A stretch of 64,000 bases of DNA, from positions 205,772-269,771 of the forward strand of contig DASZIG010000049.1 in the NCBI GenBank assembly GCA_035949375.1, in the 5' to 3' direction. Below, piece by piece: positions 8,369 through 17,504 of this stretch. Below the pieces are notes generated by a model. That model saw only the letters and a program-made list of their open reading frames with translations, was not told the origin of the DNA and did no database searches. This stretch comes from Gp13-AA77 sp035949375 (lineage in GTDB: Bacteria; Acidobacteriota; Terriglobia; UBA7540). Both the position numbers and the translations under genes were made by a program. The stretch's first letter is position 1; each line of letters begins with the position of its first letter.

Positions 8369-10111
8369 ATGTCAACCGAACTCAGACTGCCCGAACTCGG
8401 GGAGAACGTTGCCAAAGGCGACCTGGTGAAGGTGCTGGTGTCGGTCGGCGACGTCATCAGCAAAGACCAGGCGGTGATCGAACTCGAGACGGAAAAAGCC
8501 ACACTGGAAGTGCCTTCCTCGGTCAGCGGCAAGGTGGACTCCATCCTGGTGAAGCCAGGCGAACAGGTGAAGGTCGGCCAGGTGATCCTCACGGTTACTG
8601 ACGGCGCTTCGTCGGACGGTGCAGTCAGCGAAACCAGGCCCGCTGCGGGCGCGCCGGCGGAGCAACCGAAGCCAGCGAAGGCGAACGGAGCGGAGCTTGC
8701 TGCGAGCGCCGGTCCCACTCCGAGCGCCAGCCCTGAGCCACGCGCGGCGCAAAAGGGCGCATCGCCGGCAGCGGGCGGGACCGTCGAATTCAGGCTACCG
8801 GAGCTGGGCGAAAACGTGGAGAAGGGCGATCTGCTCAAGATCATGGTTTCCGTCGGCGACGTTATAAGCCAGGAGCAGCCGGTACTGGAACTCGAGACGG
8901 AGAAGGCGACCCTCGAAGTGCCGTCGTCGGTCAGCGGCCGGGTGAAGGAGATCCACGTCAAGCCCGGCGAGAAAGTGAAAGTCGGCCAACTCATCTTCAC
9001 GCTCGAAGGCGCTGCTTCGCCGGGCTCGTCCGCGGACGTGGCGACGCGTGACGGCGTGGCCAAGGGCCGCGTGACGCCTCCCGGGGCGCCGGCTAAGGCT
9101 TCTGCTGCCGTGCCCGCGGCGCTGCCGCAGTCGACAGCAACCGCGCCCGCTGCGACGACGCCGGTGACCCGGGCGTCCGCAGCGCACGCGGCGGAGCCAG
9201 GAGAAAAGCGCCTGGTACCGGCGGCGCCGTCGGTGCGACGGACGGCGCGCGAGCTAGGCGTGGACATCGCCCAGGTGCCGGGCACCGGTCCAGGCGGGAG
9301 GATCTCCGCAGCGGACGTCAAGGCATATATCCGAAATCTGAACACCGCTCGCCACGTGGCGGGTCCTCAGCTTGGCGGAACGGTCCCCATGCCTGATTTC
9401 ACGCGCTGGGGAGCGGTGGAGCGCGAATCGATGCGTGCCGTGCGGCGCGCCACCGCGTCACGCCTGAGCCACGCCTGGGTCACGGTTCCGCGCGTCACGC
9501 AGCACGATCGGGCCGACATCACCCAAGTCGACCAGTTGCGCAAGCAGCACTCCCAGAAAGCGGAGGCGCGCGGCGGCAAGCTCACCGTCACGGCCATCGC
9601 GCTGAAGGTGGTGGCGTCCGCGCTCCACAAGTTCCCGCAGTTCGCGGCCAGCATCAATCCGCAGCGCGAGGAGATCATCTACAAGAAATATCGCCACATC
9701 GGAGTGGCCGTGGATACGGAGCGCGGGTTGCTTGTGCCCGTCATTCGCGACGTTGACAAGAAGAACATCGTGGAGCTTTCGGTGGAGCTGGCGCAGGTGG
9801 CCGAGAAGGCGCGCAACCGCAAGCTTGCGACCGAGGACATGGAAGGCGGCGTTTTCAGCATCAGCAACCTTGGCGGGATCGGCGGCACGTCCTTCACCCC
9901 GATCGTGAACTGGCCCGAGGTCGCAATCCTCGGCATGTCGCGGTCGAGCGTGGAGCCGGTTTACATCGACGGCCAGTTCCAGCCGCGGTTGATGCTGCCG
10001 CTCTCGCTCTCCTACGATCATCGGCTGATCGACGGGGCCGACGCCGCGCGGTTTCTGCGCTGGGTCGCGGAGGCCCTGGAGCAGCCGTTCTTGATTTCCT
10101 TCGAGGGCTGA
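8369..10111 (+). CDS. aceF: Dihydrolipoamide acetyltransferase (PDH E2), two lipoyl domains
   Basis: This is the E2 core of the pyruvate dehydrogenase complex, transferring acetyl from lipoyl to CoA. Two near-identical lipoyl domains carry ETEKATLEVPS with attachment lysines at residues 43 and 179. They are joined by Ala/Pro-rich linkers. The peripheral-subunit binding domain has VRRTARELGVDIAQVPGTG near 290-310. The C-terminal catalytic domain ends with SYDHRLIDGADAARFL, giving His551 and Asp555 of the HxxxD motif. ATG 8369 follows GGGAG. The 110-bp gap to aceE holds an inverted repeat but the genes are surely one transcription unit. Confidence 0.95.
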   Translation: MSTELRLPELGENVAKGDLVKVLVSVGDVISKDQAVIELETEKATLEVPSSVSGKVDSILVKPGEQVKVGQVILTVTDGASSDGAVSETRPAAGAPAEQPKPAKANGAELAASAGPTPSASPEPRAAQKGASPAAGGTVEFRLPELGENVEKGDLLKIMVSVGDVISQEQPVLELETEKATLEVPSSVSGRVKEIHVKPGEKVKVGQLIFTLEGAASPGSSADVATRDGVAKGRVTPPGAPAKASAAVPAALPQSTATAPAATTPVTRASAAHAAEPGEKRLVPAAPSVRRTARELGVDIAQVPGTGPGGRISAADVKAYIRNLNTARHVAGPQLGGTVPMPDFTRWGAVERESMRAVRRATASRLSHAWVTVPRVTQHDRADITQVDQLRKQHSQKAEARGGKLTVTAIALKVVASALHKFPQFAASINPQREEIIYKKYRHIGVAVDTERGLLVPVIRDVDKKNIVELSVELAQVAEKARNRKLATEDMEGGVFSISNLGGIGGTSFTPIVNWPEVAILGMSRSSVEPVYIDGQFQPRLMLPLSLSYDHRLIDGADAARFLRWVAEALEQPFLISFEG

Positions 10112-10184
10112 TGCTCCTTCCCGATCGCCAGGCCTGAACGAGCGCGCGGACGCGCATCCACCGAGGAGGCAACCGGACTCACCT

Positions 10185-11606
10185 ATGGCTGACCAAGCGA
10201 GCACAACCCAACTCGTCGTGATCGGAGGCGGACCCGGAGGCTACGCCGCGGCGTTCCTGGCGGCCGACCTCGGCATGAAGGTGGCGCTGATCGACAACGA
10301 GGCGTATCCCGGCGGCGTCTGCCTATACCGCGGCTGCATTCCGTCGAAGGCCCTGCTGCATGCGGCGCGGGTGCTGACCGAGGCGCGTGAGGCGTCGCAC
10401 TGGGGTATCGAGTTCCAACCGCCCAGGATTGACGTCGACCGGTTGCGCGCCTGGAAGCAGGAAGTGGTGGGCAAACTCACGGGCGGGCTCGGCCAGATCG
10501 CTAAGCAGCGGCACGTGGAATACATTCGCGGGACCGCGTCCCTGGTGGACGCGACCACACTCAGCATCGAGGCCGCGAAGGCCGAGCGCAAGCTCAGCTT
10601 CGAGCACGCCATCCTGGCGACAGGGTCATTCCCGGCGATGCTGCCGGGATTGCCGAAGAGCGAGAGGATTCTCGATTCCACCTCCGCGCTCGAGATCGCG
10701 AGCGTCCCCAAGACGCTGCTCCTGGTCGGCGGCGGGTATATCGGGCTCGAACTTGGGACCGTCTACGCGGCGCTCGGCACCGAAGTCTCGGTGGTGGAGA
10801 TGCTCGACGGCTTGCTGCCTGGGGCCGATCGTGACCTCGTGGCGCCGCTCAGCAAACGAATCGAGAAGATATTCAAGAAGGTGATGCTCACCACCAAAGT
10901 GGCGGAGATGAAGGAAGCGAAGAACGGGATCAGTGTGAAGTTCGAGGGTCCGGGCGCTGAAGGCGGGGAGCAGGTGTACGAAAAGGTGCTGGTGTCCGTC
11001 GGGCGCAAACCCAATTCCGCGATTCCCGGTCTCGAGAAAACGCGCGTGCAGAAGGACTCGAAAGGCTTCATCCAGATCGATCTGCAACGGCGCACTGCCG
11101 AGCCCACGATCTATGCCGTCGGCGACGTGGCCGGCGAGCCCATGCTGGCGCACAAGGCGTCGCACGAGGGCCGCACTGCGGTCGAAGCCATCGCGGGACA
11201 CAAGGTGGCGTTCGAACCCCGCGCCATTCCCGCCGTGGTGTTCACCGATCCCGAGGTAGCCTGGTGCGGGCTCACCGAAAGCGAGGCGGCGCGCGAAAAT
11301 CGTCCTGTAAAGATCGCTCGCTTTCCGTGGGGCGCGTCTGGGCGTGCCGTTACGCTGGACCGCGCTGACGGGGTCACCAAGCTGGTGATTGATCCCGAGA
11401 CCGAGCGCGTGCTCGGCGTGGGGATTGCCGGAGTCGGCGCTGGAGACCTCATTTCGGAAGGCGTGCTCGCGGTTGAGATGGCGGCGCTCGCGTCTGATGT
11501 CGCGCTCACCATTCACCCGCACCCGACACTGTCCGAAACCGTGATGGAAGCAGCGGAAGTATTCTACGGGACGGCCACGGACATCTATCGGCCGAGGAAA
11601 CCCTAA
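10185..11606 (+). CDS. lpdA: Dihydrolipoamide dehydrogenase (E3)
   Basis: The 473-residue flavoprotein reoxidises dihydrolipoyl groups with NAD+. Visible landmarks are the FAD dinucleotide fold GGGPGGYAAAF near residue 15, the redox disulfide GGVCLYRGCIPSK with Cys46 and Cys51, and the NAD fold LLVGGGYIGLELG near 182. The C-terminal interface motif HPHPTLSETVMEAAE carries the catalytic His. It is 73 bp behind aceF and closes the operon. It is the only E3 in the window, so it probably also serves the SucAB 2-oxoglutarate dehydrogenase encoded 20 kb away. Confidence 0.95.
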   Translation: MADQASTTQLVVIGGGPGGYAAAFLAADLGMKVALIDNEAYPGGVCLYRGCIPSKALLHAARVLTEAREASHWGIEFQPPRIDVDRLRAWKQEVVGKLTGGLGQIAKQRHVEYIRGTASLVDATTLSIEAAKAERKLSFEHAILATGSFPAMLPGLPKSERILDSTSALEIASVPKTLLLVGGGYIGLELGTVYAALGTEVSVVEMLDGLLPGADRDLVAPLSKRIEKIFKKVMLTTKVAEMKEAKNGISVKFEGPGAEGGEQVYEKVLVSVGRKPNSAIPGLEKTRVQKDSKGFIQIDLQRRTAEPTIYAVGDVAGEPMLAHKASHEGRTAVEAIAGHKVAFEPRAIPAVVFTDPEVAWCGLTESEAARENRPVKIARFPWGASGRAVTLDRADGVTKLVIDPETERVLGVGIAGVGAGDLISEGVLAVEMAALASDVALTIHPHPTLSETVMEAAEVFYGTATDIYRPRKP

Positions 11607-11633
11607 GGCTGATTCGAGACTCGCGCAGGGTGA

Positions 11634-11984
11634 TCAGAGCCGGTCGATACGCGCCGCCAGAATGAAGTCGTTCTCGGTCAGCCCGTCCGCCGCGTGGGTC
11701 CAGAGGGTGATCTCAGCCCGCCCCCAGCCGAACGCGATGTCAGGATGATGGCCCTCGGATTCGGAGACCTCGCCCACGCGGTTGACGAACGCGAGCGCGG
11801 TGCGAAAGTCGGCAAACCTGTAGACCTTCCGCAGATGATGTCCGTCGACGACCTCCCAGCCCTCAACCTGCCTCCGCAGTGACTCGATCGCTTGCGCGTC
11901 GAGCGGCAGCGTTCCGCCCCGGCAAGCAACGCAATGCCGTTCGGCCAGGCTTGAACCGTGGTCGGAGTTCTGGATCTCAGCCAT
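11634..11984 (-). CDS. phhB: 4a-hydroxytetrahydrobiopterin dehydratase
   Basis: From ATG 11984 the protein is 116 residues. It has the pterin-4a-carbinolamine dehydratase pattern: an N-terminal CRGGTLPLD, a WEVVDGHHLRKVYRF strand, FVNRVGEVSESEGHHPDI with the catalytic His pair, and the tryptophan of ITLWTHAADGLTENDF. The enzyme dehydrates 4a-hydroxy-tetrahydropterin during cofactor recycling. An upstream in-frame start at 12014 adds ten unconserved residues. It is convergent with lpdA and lies 69 bp downstream of hfq. No aromatic amino acid hydroxylase gene is present in the window to define its partner. Confidence 0.88.
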   Translation of the reverse strand: MAEIQNSDHGSSLAERHCVACRGGTLPLDAQAIESLRRQVEGWEVVDGHHLRKVYRFADFRTALAFVNRVGEVSESEGHHPDIAFGWGRAEITLWTHAADGLTENDFILAARIDRL

Positions 11985-12053
11985 TCGAATTTGGATTCCG
12001 TTGACGCCGCGCACGGGTGCCGAGAATCGGCGGACGGCCGTTCGCCCGCGGAC

Positions 12054-12401
12054 TTATTCCTGGCTCGAGCTCTCGCCGGCGCCGTTCTTGAGGTCGCTTT
12101 GCTTGTAGATGTAACGGATGCAGGTTTTGAAGATCAGCAGATTGGGCTCGCCGGCGCGATGCACTTTGATGCAGCTCCTGTCGTACCACTCGATGACCCC
12201 GCGAATGGTCTCGCCCGTGTCGAGCACCACGACCATCGGAGTGCGCGCCTGCATTTGCTTGACGTAGTAAAAGCTCTCGGCATTGGTCTGATCGGGAGGT
12301 GTGGGCTTGCGCCGCTGCATGCGCCCGCCCTGCATCTGATCCTGAATCTCCGACAGGCTAGGCCGGATAAGCTTACGATTCACGCTTACAACGTCTTTCA
12401 T
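12054..12401 (-). CDS. hfq: Hfq/Sm-like RNA chaperone, divergent
   Basis: ATG 12401 preceded by GAGGAA gives 115 residues; the longer frame to 12521 is not needed. Residues ~43-98 follow the Hfq Sm fold: YYVKQMQARTPMVVVLDTGE (Sm1, with T-G where Hfq has N-G), then IRGVIEWYDRSCIKVH and LLIFKTCIRYIYK (Sm2). The canonical Sm2 Y-K-H-A-I reads F-K-T-C-I, so the RNA 3'-end-binding His is replaced by Thr. The first ~40 residues (KLIRPSLSEIQDQMQGG, then basic RRK) and the short acidic tail are extra. It is likely an sRNA chaperone, but with altered proximal-site chemistry. Confidence 0.72.
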   Translation of the reverse strand: MKDVVSVNRKLIRPSLSEIQDQMQGGRMQRRKPTPPDQTNAESFYYVKQMQARTPMVVVLDTGETIRGVIEWYDRSCIKVHRAGEPNLLIFKTCIRYIYKQSDLKNGAGESSSQE

Positions 12402-12692
12402 GGCGAGTTCCTCGGGCCGGGTCCGCCTCCGATCCTTTGTCGGAGAAACTGCGTTGCCGGTGCTCTGTGCGATGGCTAAGTCTAACTCCCCAGGCAGATC
12501 ACAAACTCTGTGCAAGACCAAACCTGACTGCTAATCTAGCACGCATCCTGTTAGCGGGCAATATCCTTTAAGGCCGCATCGCGAGTCAAGCGGAATTTTG
12601 CCCGGCTCCCTGCGACCGCGTGCGGATAAGCGGCCGGACCCCGAGTCGCATCGTCCGGAGCGCTCGGGTCCGGAGCGCGGGCGCGCAGCCGG

Positions 12693-13799
12693 CTACGGAC
12701 GGCCGGCGGGCGGAGCGTTCAAGCGGCCCCGCGACACCATCGCTATGGCAAGCGAGTCAAAACCGAGCTGCTGATTCACGTTTCGGATCTGAAGACGATG
12801 CGCTTCGTCGAGACCCTCTTTGAGCGCGACGATGCCCTGGAAACCCAGCGCGGAGGCCCAGACCTTCAGCCGCGGCACGATGTCCAGATGCGCCACCGGC
12901 GCGCCCTCCCCGCCTTCGAGCACCAGCAGCAGGTCGCGCAGCAGTTCCGATCCCGTGCTCAGCATTTCCTCGAAGTGATCGCGATCCGCCGTCAGCTTGC
13001 GCGTCGAGTCAAACAACTGCCCCCAGTCCGGCGTCCGCGCGCGCGGCCCGAGTCCACCGCTCAAGCTCTGAAAAAACTCCAGCCAGAGTTCCCGGCGCGC
13101 CAGGCACGCGGGCAAATCGAATTCCAGCGCGCGGCCCACGCTGCCGCCGGACAGGCGCACCACCAGGCGCTGTTGAGCCTTCGGTATCGCGCCGCGTTGC
13201 TCGAGCAGTCGCAGCACCAACTCCTCGTTGACGGGCGAGAAGGCCACGCGCTGGCAGCGCGAACGAATGGTGGAGCGCAACTCTCCCGCGTTCGGACACA
13301 CCAGGACGAACGTGGTGGTTTCGGGCGGCTCTTCCATGACTTTCAGCAGCAGATCGACGGCTTGCCAGTGAATGTCCTGCGCCTGGTCGATGATGAAGAA
13401 GCGGCGCGGCAGTTCGAAGGGACGCGTGTAAGCCACCTGGCGCAGCACGCGGATCTGTTCGCTCAGGATGTAGCGCGTGATGGGCGCAATTAGTTGAAGG
13501 TCAAAGTAGACCAGGCCTTCGACGCGCCGCCCGGACTCTTTCATCTCGCGCCGGCGCGCCAGATCTTCGCCGGCGGACGCGATCATCTCAGCGGCGCGGC
13601 GGCAGCGTCCGCATTCACCGCAAGCGTCATCCTTCAGACGCTCGCAGACGGCGGCCTGCGCCAGCGTCAGCGCCAGCGTCTTCTTGCCCACGCCTTCCGG
13701 TCCCGTGAACAGCAGCGCGCCCGGCAAGCGGTCCGCGCGCAGCATCTCGCGAATCGTCTGAACCGCGGCCGGATTTCCGAGGAATGAGTTAAAGGACAT
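12693..13799 (-). CDS. holB: DNA polymerase III delta-prime subunit
   Basis: The 368-residue protein is the clamp-loader delta-prime subunit. It begins MSFNSFLGNPAAVQTIREML and has the AAA+ P-loop GPEGVGKKT near residue 35, a zinc-binding CGECGRC near 60, and sensor-1 region VLVCPNAGELRSTIRSRC, where the SRC motif supplies the arginine finger. It works with DnaX and HolA to load the sliding clamp. It lies downstream of tmk on the same strand, the common tmk-holB order, with 184 bp between that contain an inverted-repeat-like element. Confidence 0.9.
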   Translation of the reverse strand: MSFNSFLGNPAAVQTIREMLRADRLPGALLFTGPEGVGKKTLALTLAQAAVCERLKDDACGECGRCRRAAEMIASAGEDLARRREMKESGRRVEGLVYFDLQLIAPITRYILSEQIRVLRQVAYTRPFELPRRFFIIDQAQDIHWQAVDLLLKVMEEPPETTTFVLVCPNAGELRSTIRSRCQRVAFSPVNEELVLRLLEQRGAIPKAQQRLVVRLSGGSVGRALEFDLPACLARRELWLEFFQSLSGGLGPRARTPDWGQLFDSTRKLTADRDHFEEMLSTGSELLRDLLLVLEGGEGAPVAHLDIVPRLKVWASALGFQGIVALKEGLDEAHRLQIRNVNQQLGFDSLAIAMVSRGRLNAPPAGRP

Positions 13800-13808
13800 A
13801 AAAAAGCC

Positions 13809-13979
13809 GTTGTCGGTCGTCAGTCGTGTCAGCCGTCCGTTGCCGTTACCGGGGCGTCGTAATCTTCAGCACCAGCCTTCGGGTCCACGATCTACGAACC
13901 ACAAACCGCAAACTTCATCCACCCGCAACAGACGAGAGTCCTGCGAACGACGGACAACTGACAACCGACGACTGACCAC
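13809..13979. repeat. MITE-like inverted-repeat element between tmk and holB
   Basis: The left arm gttgtcggtcgtcagtcgtg (13809-13828) is echoed in inverted, imperfect form by the right arm at 13946-13979 (acaactgacaaccgacgactgac). The low-complexity gtc/agt wording of the arms differs from the surrounding coding sequence. The element has no coding capacity and splits an otherwise conserved gene pair. Confidence 0.45.
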
Positions 13980-13983
13980 GGAA

Positions 13984-14670
13984 CTATCGTCCCTTCCGCA
14001 ATCGTTCGTCGACCACGCGCCCGATTTCCGCCTCCACCTCGCGGAGCGGGCGTCCGGCGTCAATCAATCGTACGCGGTCGGGCTCGCGGCGCGCCAATGC
14101 GCGATATCCGGCGCGCGCGCGCTTTTGGAATTCGAGGCCCGCGGCTTCGAAGCGTGAACTGCCGGACTTCGCGTCGCGCCCGAGGGCCCTTTTGAGCGCC
14201 ACGCCCGGGTCAAGGTCGAGCACCAGCGTAAGGTCGGGCTGCGTAGGACCGCAGATCGCACGATCGAGCAGCCGCACGGTGCGCGCGCCAAGTCCGCGCG
14301 CGTATCCTTGATACACGAAGCTGCAGTCGTTGAAGCGGTCGCTCACCACCACTTCGCCCCGTTCGAGCGCCGGCCGGATCACCTCTTGCAGGTGCTGAGC
14401 CCGCGCCGCATAAAACAGCGCCAACTCCGCGAGCGCGCCGAGTTCCTCTTTGTCGGTCATCAGGATGGCGCGCACTTTTTCGCCGACTTCCGTGCCGCCC
14501 GGTTCCCGCGTCGCGCGCACCGCGTATCCTTGCCGGCGCAAGTTCCGCACCAGGCGGCGAAACTGCGTGCTCTTGCCGGTTCCGTCGATGCCTTCCAGCG
14601 TGATGAAAAAGCCGCGCGGCTGCAAAGGGTCCTTTGTCTTCTGCGGAGTGGCAGGATTCGAAGGTAACAT
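13984..14670 (-). CDS. tmk: Thymidylate kinase
   Basis: The 228-residue enzyme phosphorylates dTMP to dTDP. The P-loop is EGIDGTGKST, followed by the substrate motif TREPGGTEVGEKVR and the DR-containing VVVSDRFNDCSFVYQG. The lid region carries no obvious E. coli-type arginine cluster. ATG 14670 is used; an in-frame ATG at 14718 would add 16 residues, and neither has a good Shine-Dalgarno. Even from 14670 the protein has an extra ~20-residue N-terminus before FFITLEG. A consensus-like promoter lies upstream at 14756-14784. Confidence 0.9.
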   Translation of the reverse strand: MLPSNPATPQKTKDPLQPRGFFITLEGIDGTGKSTQFRRLVRNLRRQGYAVRATREPGGTEVGEKVRAILMTDKEELGALAELALFYAARAQHLQEVIRPALERGEVVVSDRFNDCSFVYQGYARGLGARTVRLLDRAICGPTQPDLTLVLDLDPGVALKRALGRDAKSGSSRFEAAGLEFQKRARAGYRALARREPDRVRLIDAGRPLREVEAEIGRVVDERLRKGR

Positions 14671-14755
14671 TCCCGGCACCGGCGTCACAAGTGGTCCGAG
14701 GCGAAGCAGGCGTCCCATTTGGCCGGCAATGCGAGGTTCTTAGCAGGTCCAGCCT

Positions 14756-14784
14756 ATTATACCTATAGTAAGAAGCTGTCACAA
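14756..14784 (-). promoter_or_regulatory. Sigma70 promoter for tmk(-holB)
   Basis: On the minus strand TTGTGA (plus 14779-14784) is followed after 17 bp by a perfect TATAAT (plus 14756-14761). Transcription would start near 14749, some 80 bases before the tmk start. Confidence 0.6.
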
Positions 14785-15089
14785 TTCAGAGAAGAAACGC
14801 TAAAATCGAATATTTGACCCAAGTGGTGAGCATCACGCGGGCCGCGCATCGTGGTGAAGTTTATGAGTGAGGTATGGGCGTGACGCAGACGTGAAAGGAA
14901 ACGTCTTGCGCCACCGGCCTATGCCGTCGCGGCCGCCAAGCGTCGTCACCCGCGAAGACTCGGCCTGCCCGCTTCTCTGCATCCGAGCTTTTGCAACGGT
15001 TTTTACATTTTGATGACAACCGGCTAAGGGTTCTTTCGGTACAGTGTGGAGGCACCAACAACTTACGATTTCAAATTGGAGGTAGGAAG
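14785..15089. other. Intergenic region without recognised gene
   Basis: This 305-bp stretch lies between the divergent tmk promoter and the small secreted-protein gene at 15090. It is locally AT-rich at 14795-14820 and 14995-15015, where promoters for the rightward gene may lie, but no hexamer pair with good spacing stands out. No open frame with coding character was seen. Confidence 0.4.
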
Positions 15090-15521
15090 ATGACCAGAAA
15101 CATTCGCCTATTCGTCGCAGCGGCGTTACCCATTATGGCCTTCGCGCTGACGCCCGGGACCGCCAGGGCGCAGAGCTACACCGGCGACTGGCCGGCGACC
15201 GTGAGCCATTCGAGAGGCTCCAATGGCACGTACTGCCTGTCGCTGACCGACAATGGTAGCGTCGGCTGGCCGCACAGCGGCCAAGTCACAATGGTTGAAG
15301 GGCGCTCCACACTTTACGGCACATTCCAAGTGATCGGCGGGCTCATTACGGTGACCGTTGAGTCACCGGGCGATTACGCAGACGCCGGCCTGGTGTTCGT
15401 CGCTCAAGCCAGCAACGGCACTATCGGCAAAGGCGTCTACGATGACGTTTACAGCGGGGAAGAGATTGACTCCGGCGCGTTAGCGTTCGGGGCGAAGAAC
15501 GGCTGCTCCGACAGCGAATAA
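15090..15521 (+). CDS. Small secreted protein of unknown function
   Basis: ATG 15090 follows TTGGAGG closely. The 143-residue product opens with a clear signal peptide (MTRNIRLFVAAALPIMAFAL then an ARAQ cleavage site). The mature part has beta-strand-like alternation (GTYCLSLTDNGSVGWPHSGQ, STLYGTFQVIGGLITVTVE), two cysteines that could form a disulfide, and an acidic end. I do not recognise the family; lipocalin-like or small beta-barrel folds would fit the pattern. It stands alone between tmk and an esterase-like gene, so context does not suggest a role. Confidence 0.65.
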   Translation: MTRNIRLFVAAALPIMAFALTPGTARAQSYTGDWPATVSHSRGSNGTYCLSLTDNGSVGWPHSGQVTMVEGRSTLYGTFQVIGGLITVTVESPGDYADAGLVFVAQASNGTIGKGVYDDVYSGEEIDSGALAFGAKNGCSDSE

Positions 15522-15663
15522 AAGAACGGGCTTGGCCGCGTAATGGCGCTATGCGAGGCTGAGTGGGGAGATCTCAATAGCAGTGGCTAGTCGCTAGTGG
15601 CGGGCGGCAAAGAGAAGCAAGTAGTCTTGTGGCATGAGAAATGTTTCGGAAGGCGGCAGGTGA

Positions 15664-16614
15664 ATGGTGAGTAAGCGTCTGACCTTTGTTGTCTGTATTG
15701 TGCTTGCGTGCCGCGGGGCGAGGGCACAGACTCCTGTCTGGCAGCCGTCGCCGGGCCATACGCAGGTGCTGATATGGCCGGGCGCGGTCCCCGATGCGCA
15801 GCCTGTTCCCGGGTCGGAGTACGTGGAAAGGTCGAAAGAGTTGATTGGCGGTAGCCCGGTTGTAAGCGTATACAACGTGTCGCGGCCGACGATGGCGGTT
15901 TATCCGCCAACCGCGAAAAACACGGGCGTTGCGGTTGTCGTGTTTCCCGGCGGGGGCTTTGAGGAATTGGCCATCGATCTGGAAGGCACGGAGGTTTGCG
16001 ATTGGCTGACGTCCAAGGGGATCACGTGCGTGCTGCTGAAATATCGCGTGCCGAGCCTGCCTTATGACTGGCACTGCAAGTGCCGGCCCGACGGTTTTGT
16101 GACGTCGACACTGGCGCTCGAAGATGCGCAACGGACGATGGGACTCGTGCGCTTACACGCCGCAGAATTGCAGATCGATCCGCACAAGATTGGAGTGCTG
16201 GGATTCTCGGCGGGCGGGTATCTGGTGGCGGAGATCAGCACGAACTTCCAGCGCCGTTTGTATGCGCCGGGCGATGCGGCTGACAAGCAAAGCTGCCGTC
16301 CTGATTTTGCGGTGGGCGTCTATCCGGGGCACCTGTGGGTTGGCCGTGACGCTTACGGATTGAATCCGAATGTTCCCGTCACTCGCCGGACGCCGCCAAC
16401 GTTTTTGGTGCAGGCGGAGGATGACAACGTGGACGGCGTCAACCAATCGGTGGCGTACTACATTGCGCTCGAGAACGCCGGCGTTCCCGTGGAGTTGCAT
16501 TTGTATGCGCAGGGCGGGCATGCGTTCGGGCTGCGGCCCACGAAGCTTCCGATTACCGAGTGGCCCCATTTGGTGGAGACGTGGCTCGAGACGATCGGGA
16601 TGATTTCGCAGTAG
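15664..16614 (+). CDS. Secreted alpha/beta hydrolase (acetyl xylan esterase-like)
   Basis: The 316-residue protein has an N-terminal signal peptide (VSKRLTFVVCIVLACRGARAQ). The oxyanion-hole strand VVVFPGGGFE is near residue 95, the nucleophile elbow GFSAGGYL near 180, an acid in QAEDDNVDG near 246, and the catalytic His in YAQGGHAFGL near 279. This is the BD-FAE/acetyl-xylan-esterase type of the alpha/beta hydrolase fold. Likely substrates are acetylated or feruloylated plant polysaccharides. It appears monocistronic. Intergenic sequence before it contains gtggctagtcgctagtgg, similar in wording to the arms of the element at 8260. Confidence 0.8.
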   Translation: MVSKRLTFVVCIVLACRGARAQTPVWQPSPGHTQVLIWPGAVPDAQPVPGSEYVERSKELIGGSPVVSVYNVSRPTMAVYPPTAKNTGVAVVVFPGGGFEELAIDLEGTEVCDWLTSKGITCVLLKYRVPSLPYDWHCKCRPDGFVTSTLALEDAQRTMGLVRLHAAELQIDPHKIGVLGFSAGGYLVAEISTNFQRRLYAPGDAADKQSCRPDFAVGVYPGHLWVGRDAYGLNPNVPVTRRTPPTFLVQAEDDNVDGVNQSVAYYIALENAGVPVELHLYAQGGHAFGLRPTKLPITEWPHLVETWLETIGMISQ

Positions 16615-16772
16615 GTGATGCAAATAGAAGGAAGATCCCGCCTCAATAAGCATTGATTGAATACCCCGCCCCTTGGAATTGCAACGCGACGCCAGCAGCA
16701 CAATCGGCGGAGTGTCGATGTTACAATGCTGGCTTTCGGATTCCGCCTGAGTCGTAGCTTTCGGACCGCGGC

Positions 16773-17477
16773 ATGATCGACGAAATCGCGCGCAACGTCG
16801 CCCGGGTGCAAGAGCGGATCGCGGCGGCCTGCCGGCGCGCCGGACGCCGTCCGGAGGAAGTGCGGTTGGTGGCGGTCTCGAAGATTGTACCGCCTGAGCG
16901 CATCCGCGAGGCTTACGATTCGGGCCTCCGCGACTTCGGGGAGAACCGCGTGCAGGAGGCCGAAGCCAAGCGACCGGCGCTAACCGGTCTCGACCCGACC
17001 TGGCACTTGATCGGCCACCTCCAGACGAACAAGGCCCGGACCGCGCGCGAACTATTCGGTTGGATCCATTCCGTAGATTCGCTGCGCCTGGCGGAAAAGC
17101 TCCATCGCGGCGCGGATGCGCACACTGCCGAACTCGCGCCCCTGCCGGTGCTAATCGAGGTGAACATCGGCGGCGAGGGCGCAAAATCCGGGGTCGAGGA
17201 GGGAGCGGCGCTCGATCTCGCGCGCGGCATCAGCGCACTCGGAAGCCTGGCCCTGCTCGGGTTGATGGCGGTGCCGCCCTACTCGGACGATCCCGAAGCC
17301 GCGCGGCCCTATTTTTCCCGTCTGCGCCGGCTTGGAAAAGTGATAGACTCTGCGCGCTTGCCCAATGTGCGCATGGACGAGCTTTCCATGGGCATGAGCC
17401 ATGATTTCGAAGTTGCCATCGAAGAAGGCGCCACCCTGGTGCGCATCGGCACCGCCATTTTTGGAGCGCGGCCGTGA
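16773..17477 (+). CDS. yggS: PLP homeostasis protein, YggS family
   Basis: The 234-residue protein has the YggS/PROSC features: RLVAVSKIVPPERIREAYDSG with the PLP-binding lysine near residue 38, FGENRVQEAEAK, WHLIGHLQTNKAR, and the C-terminal LSMGMSHDFEVAIEEGATLVRIGTAIFG that binds the phosphate. It carries PLP and maintains B6 and amino-acid balance without known catalysis. It is followed after 27 bp by the DUF167 (YggU) gene, a common neighbour. No YggT lies between them. Confidence 0.92.
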   Translation: MIDEIARNVARVQERIAAACRRAGRRPEEVRLVAVSKIVPPERIREAYDSGLRDFGENRVQEAEAKRPALTGLDPTWHLIGHLQTNKARTARELFGWIHSVDSLRLAEKLHRGADAHTAELAPLPVLIEVNIGGEGAKSGVEEGAALDLARGISALGSLALLGLMAVPPYSDDPEAARPYFSRLRRLGKVIDSARLPNVRMDELSMGMSHDFEVAIEEGATLVRIGTAIFGARP

Positions 17478-17504
17478 CAGGTTTCTACAAGGAGGTCCGG
17501 GCCG

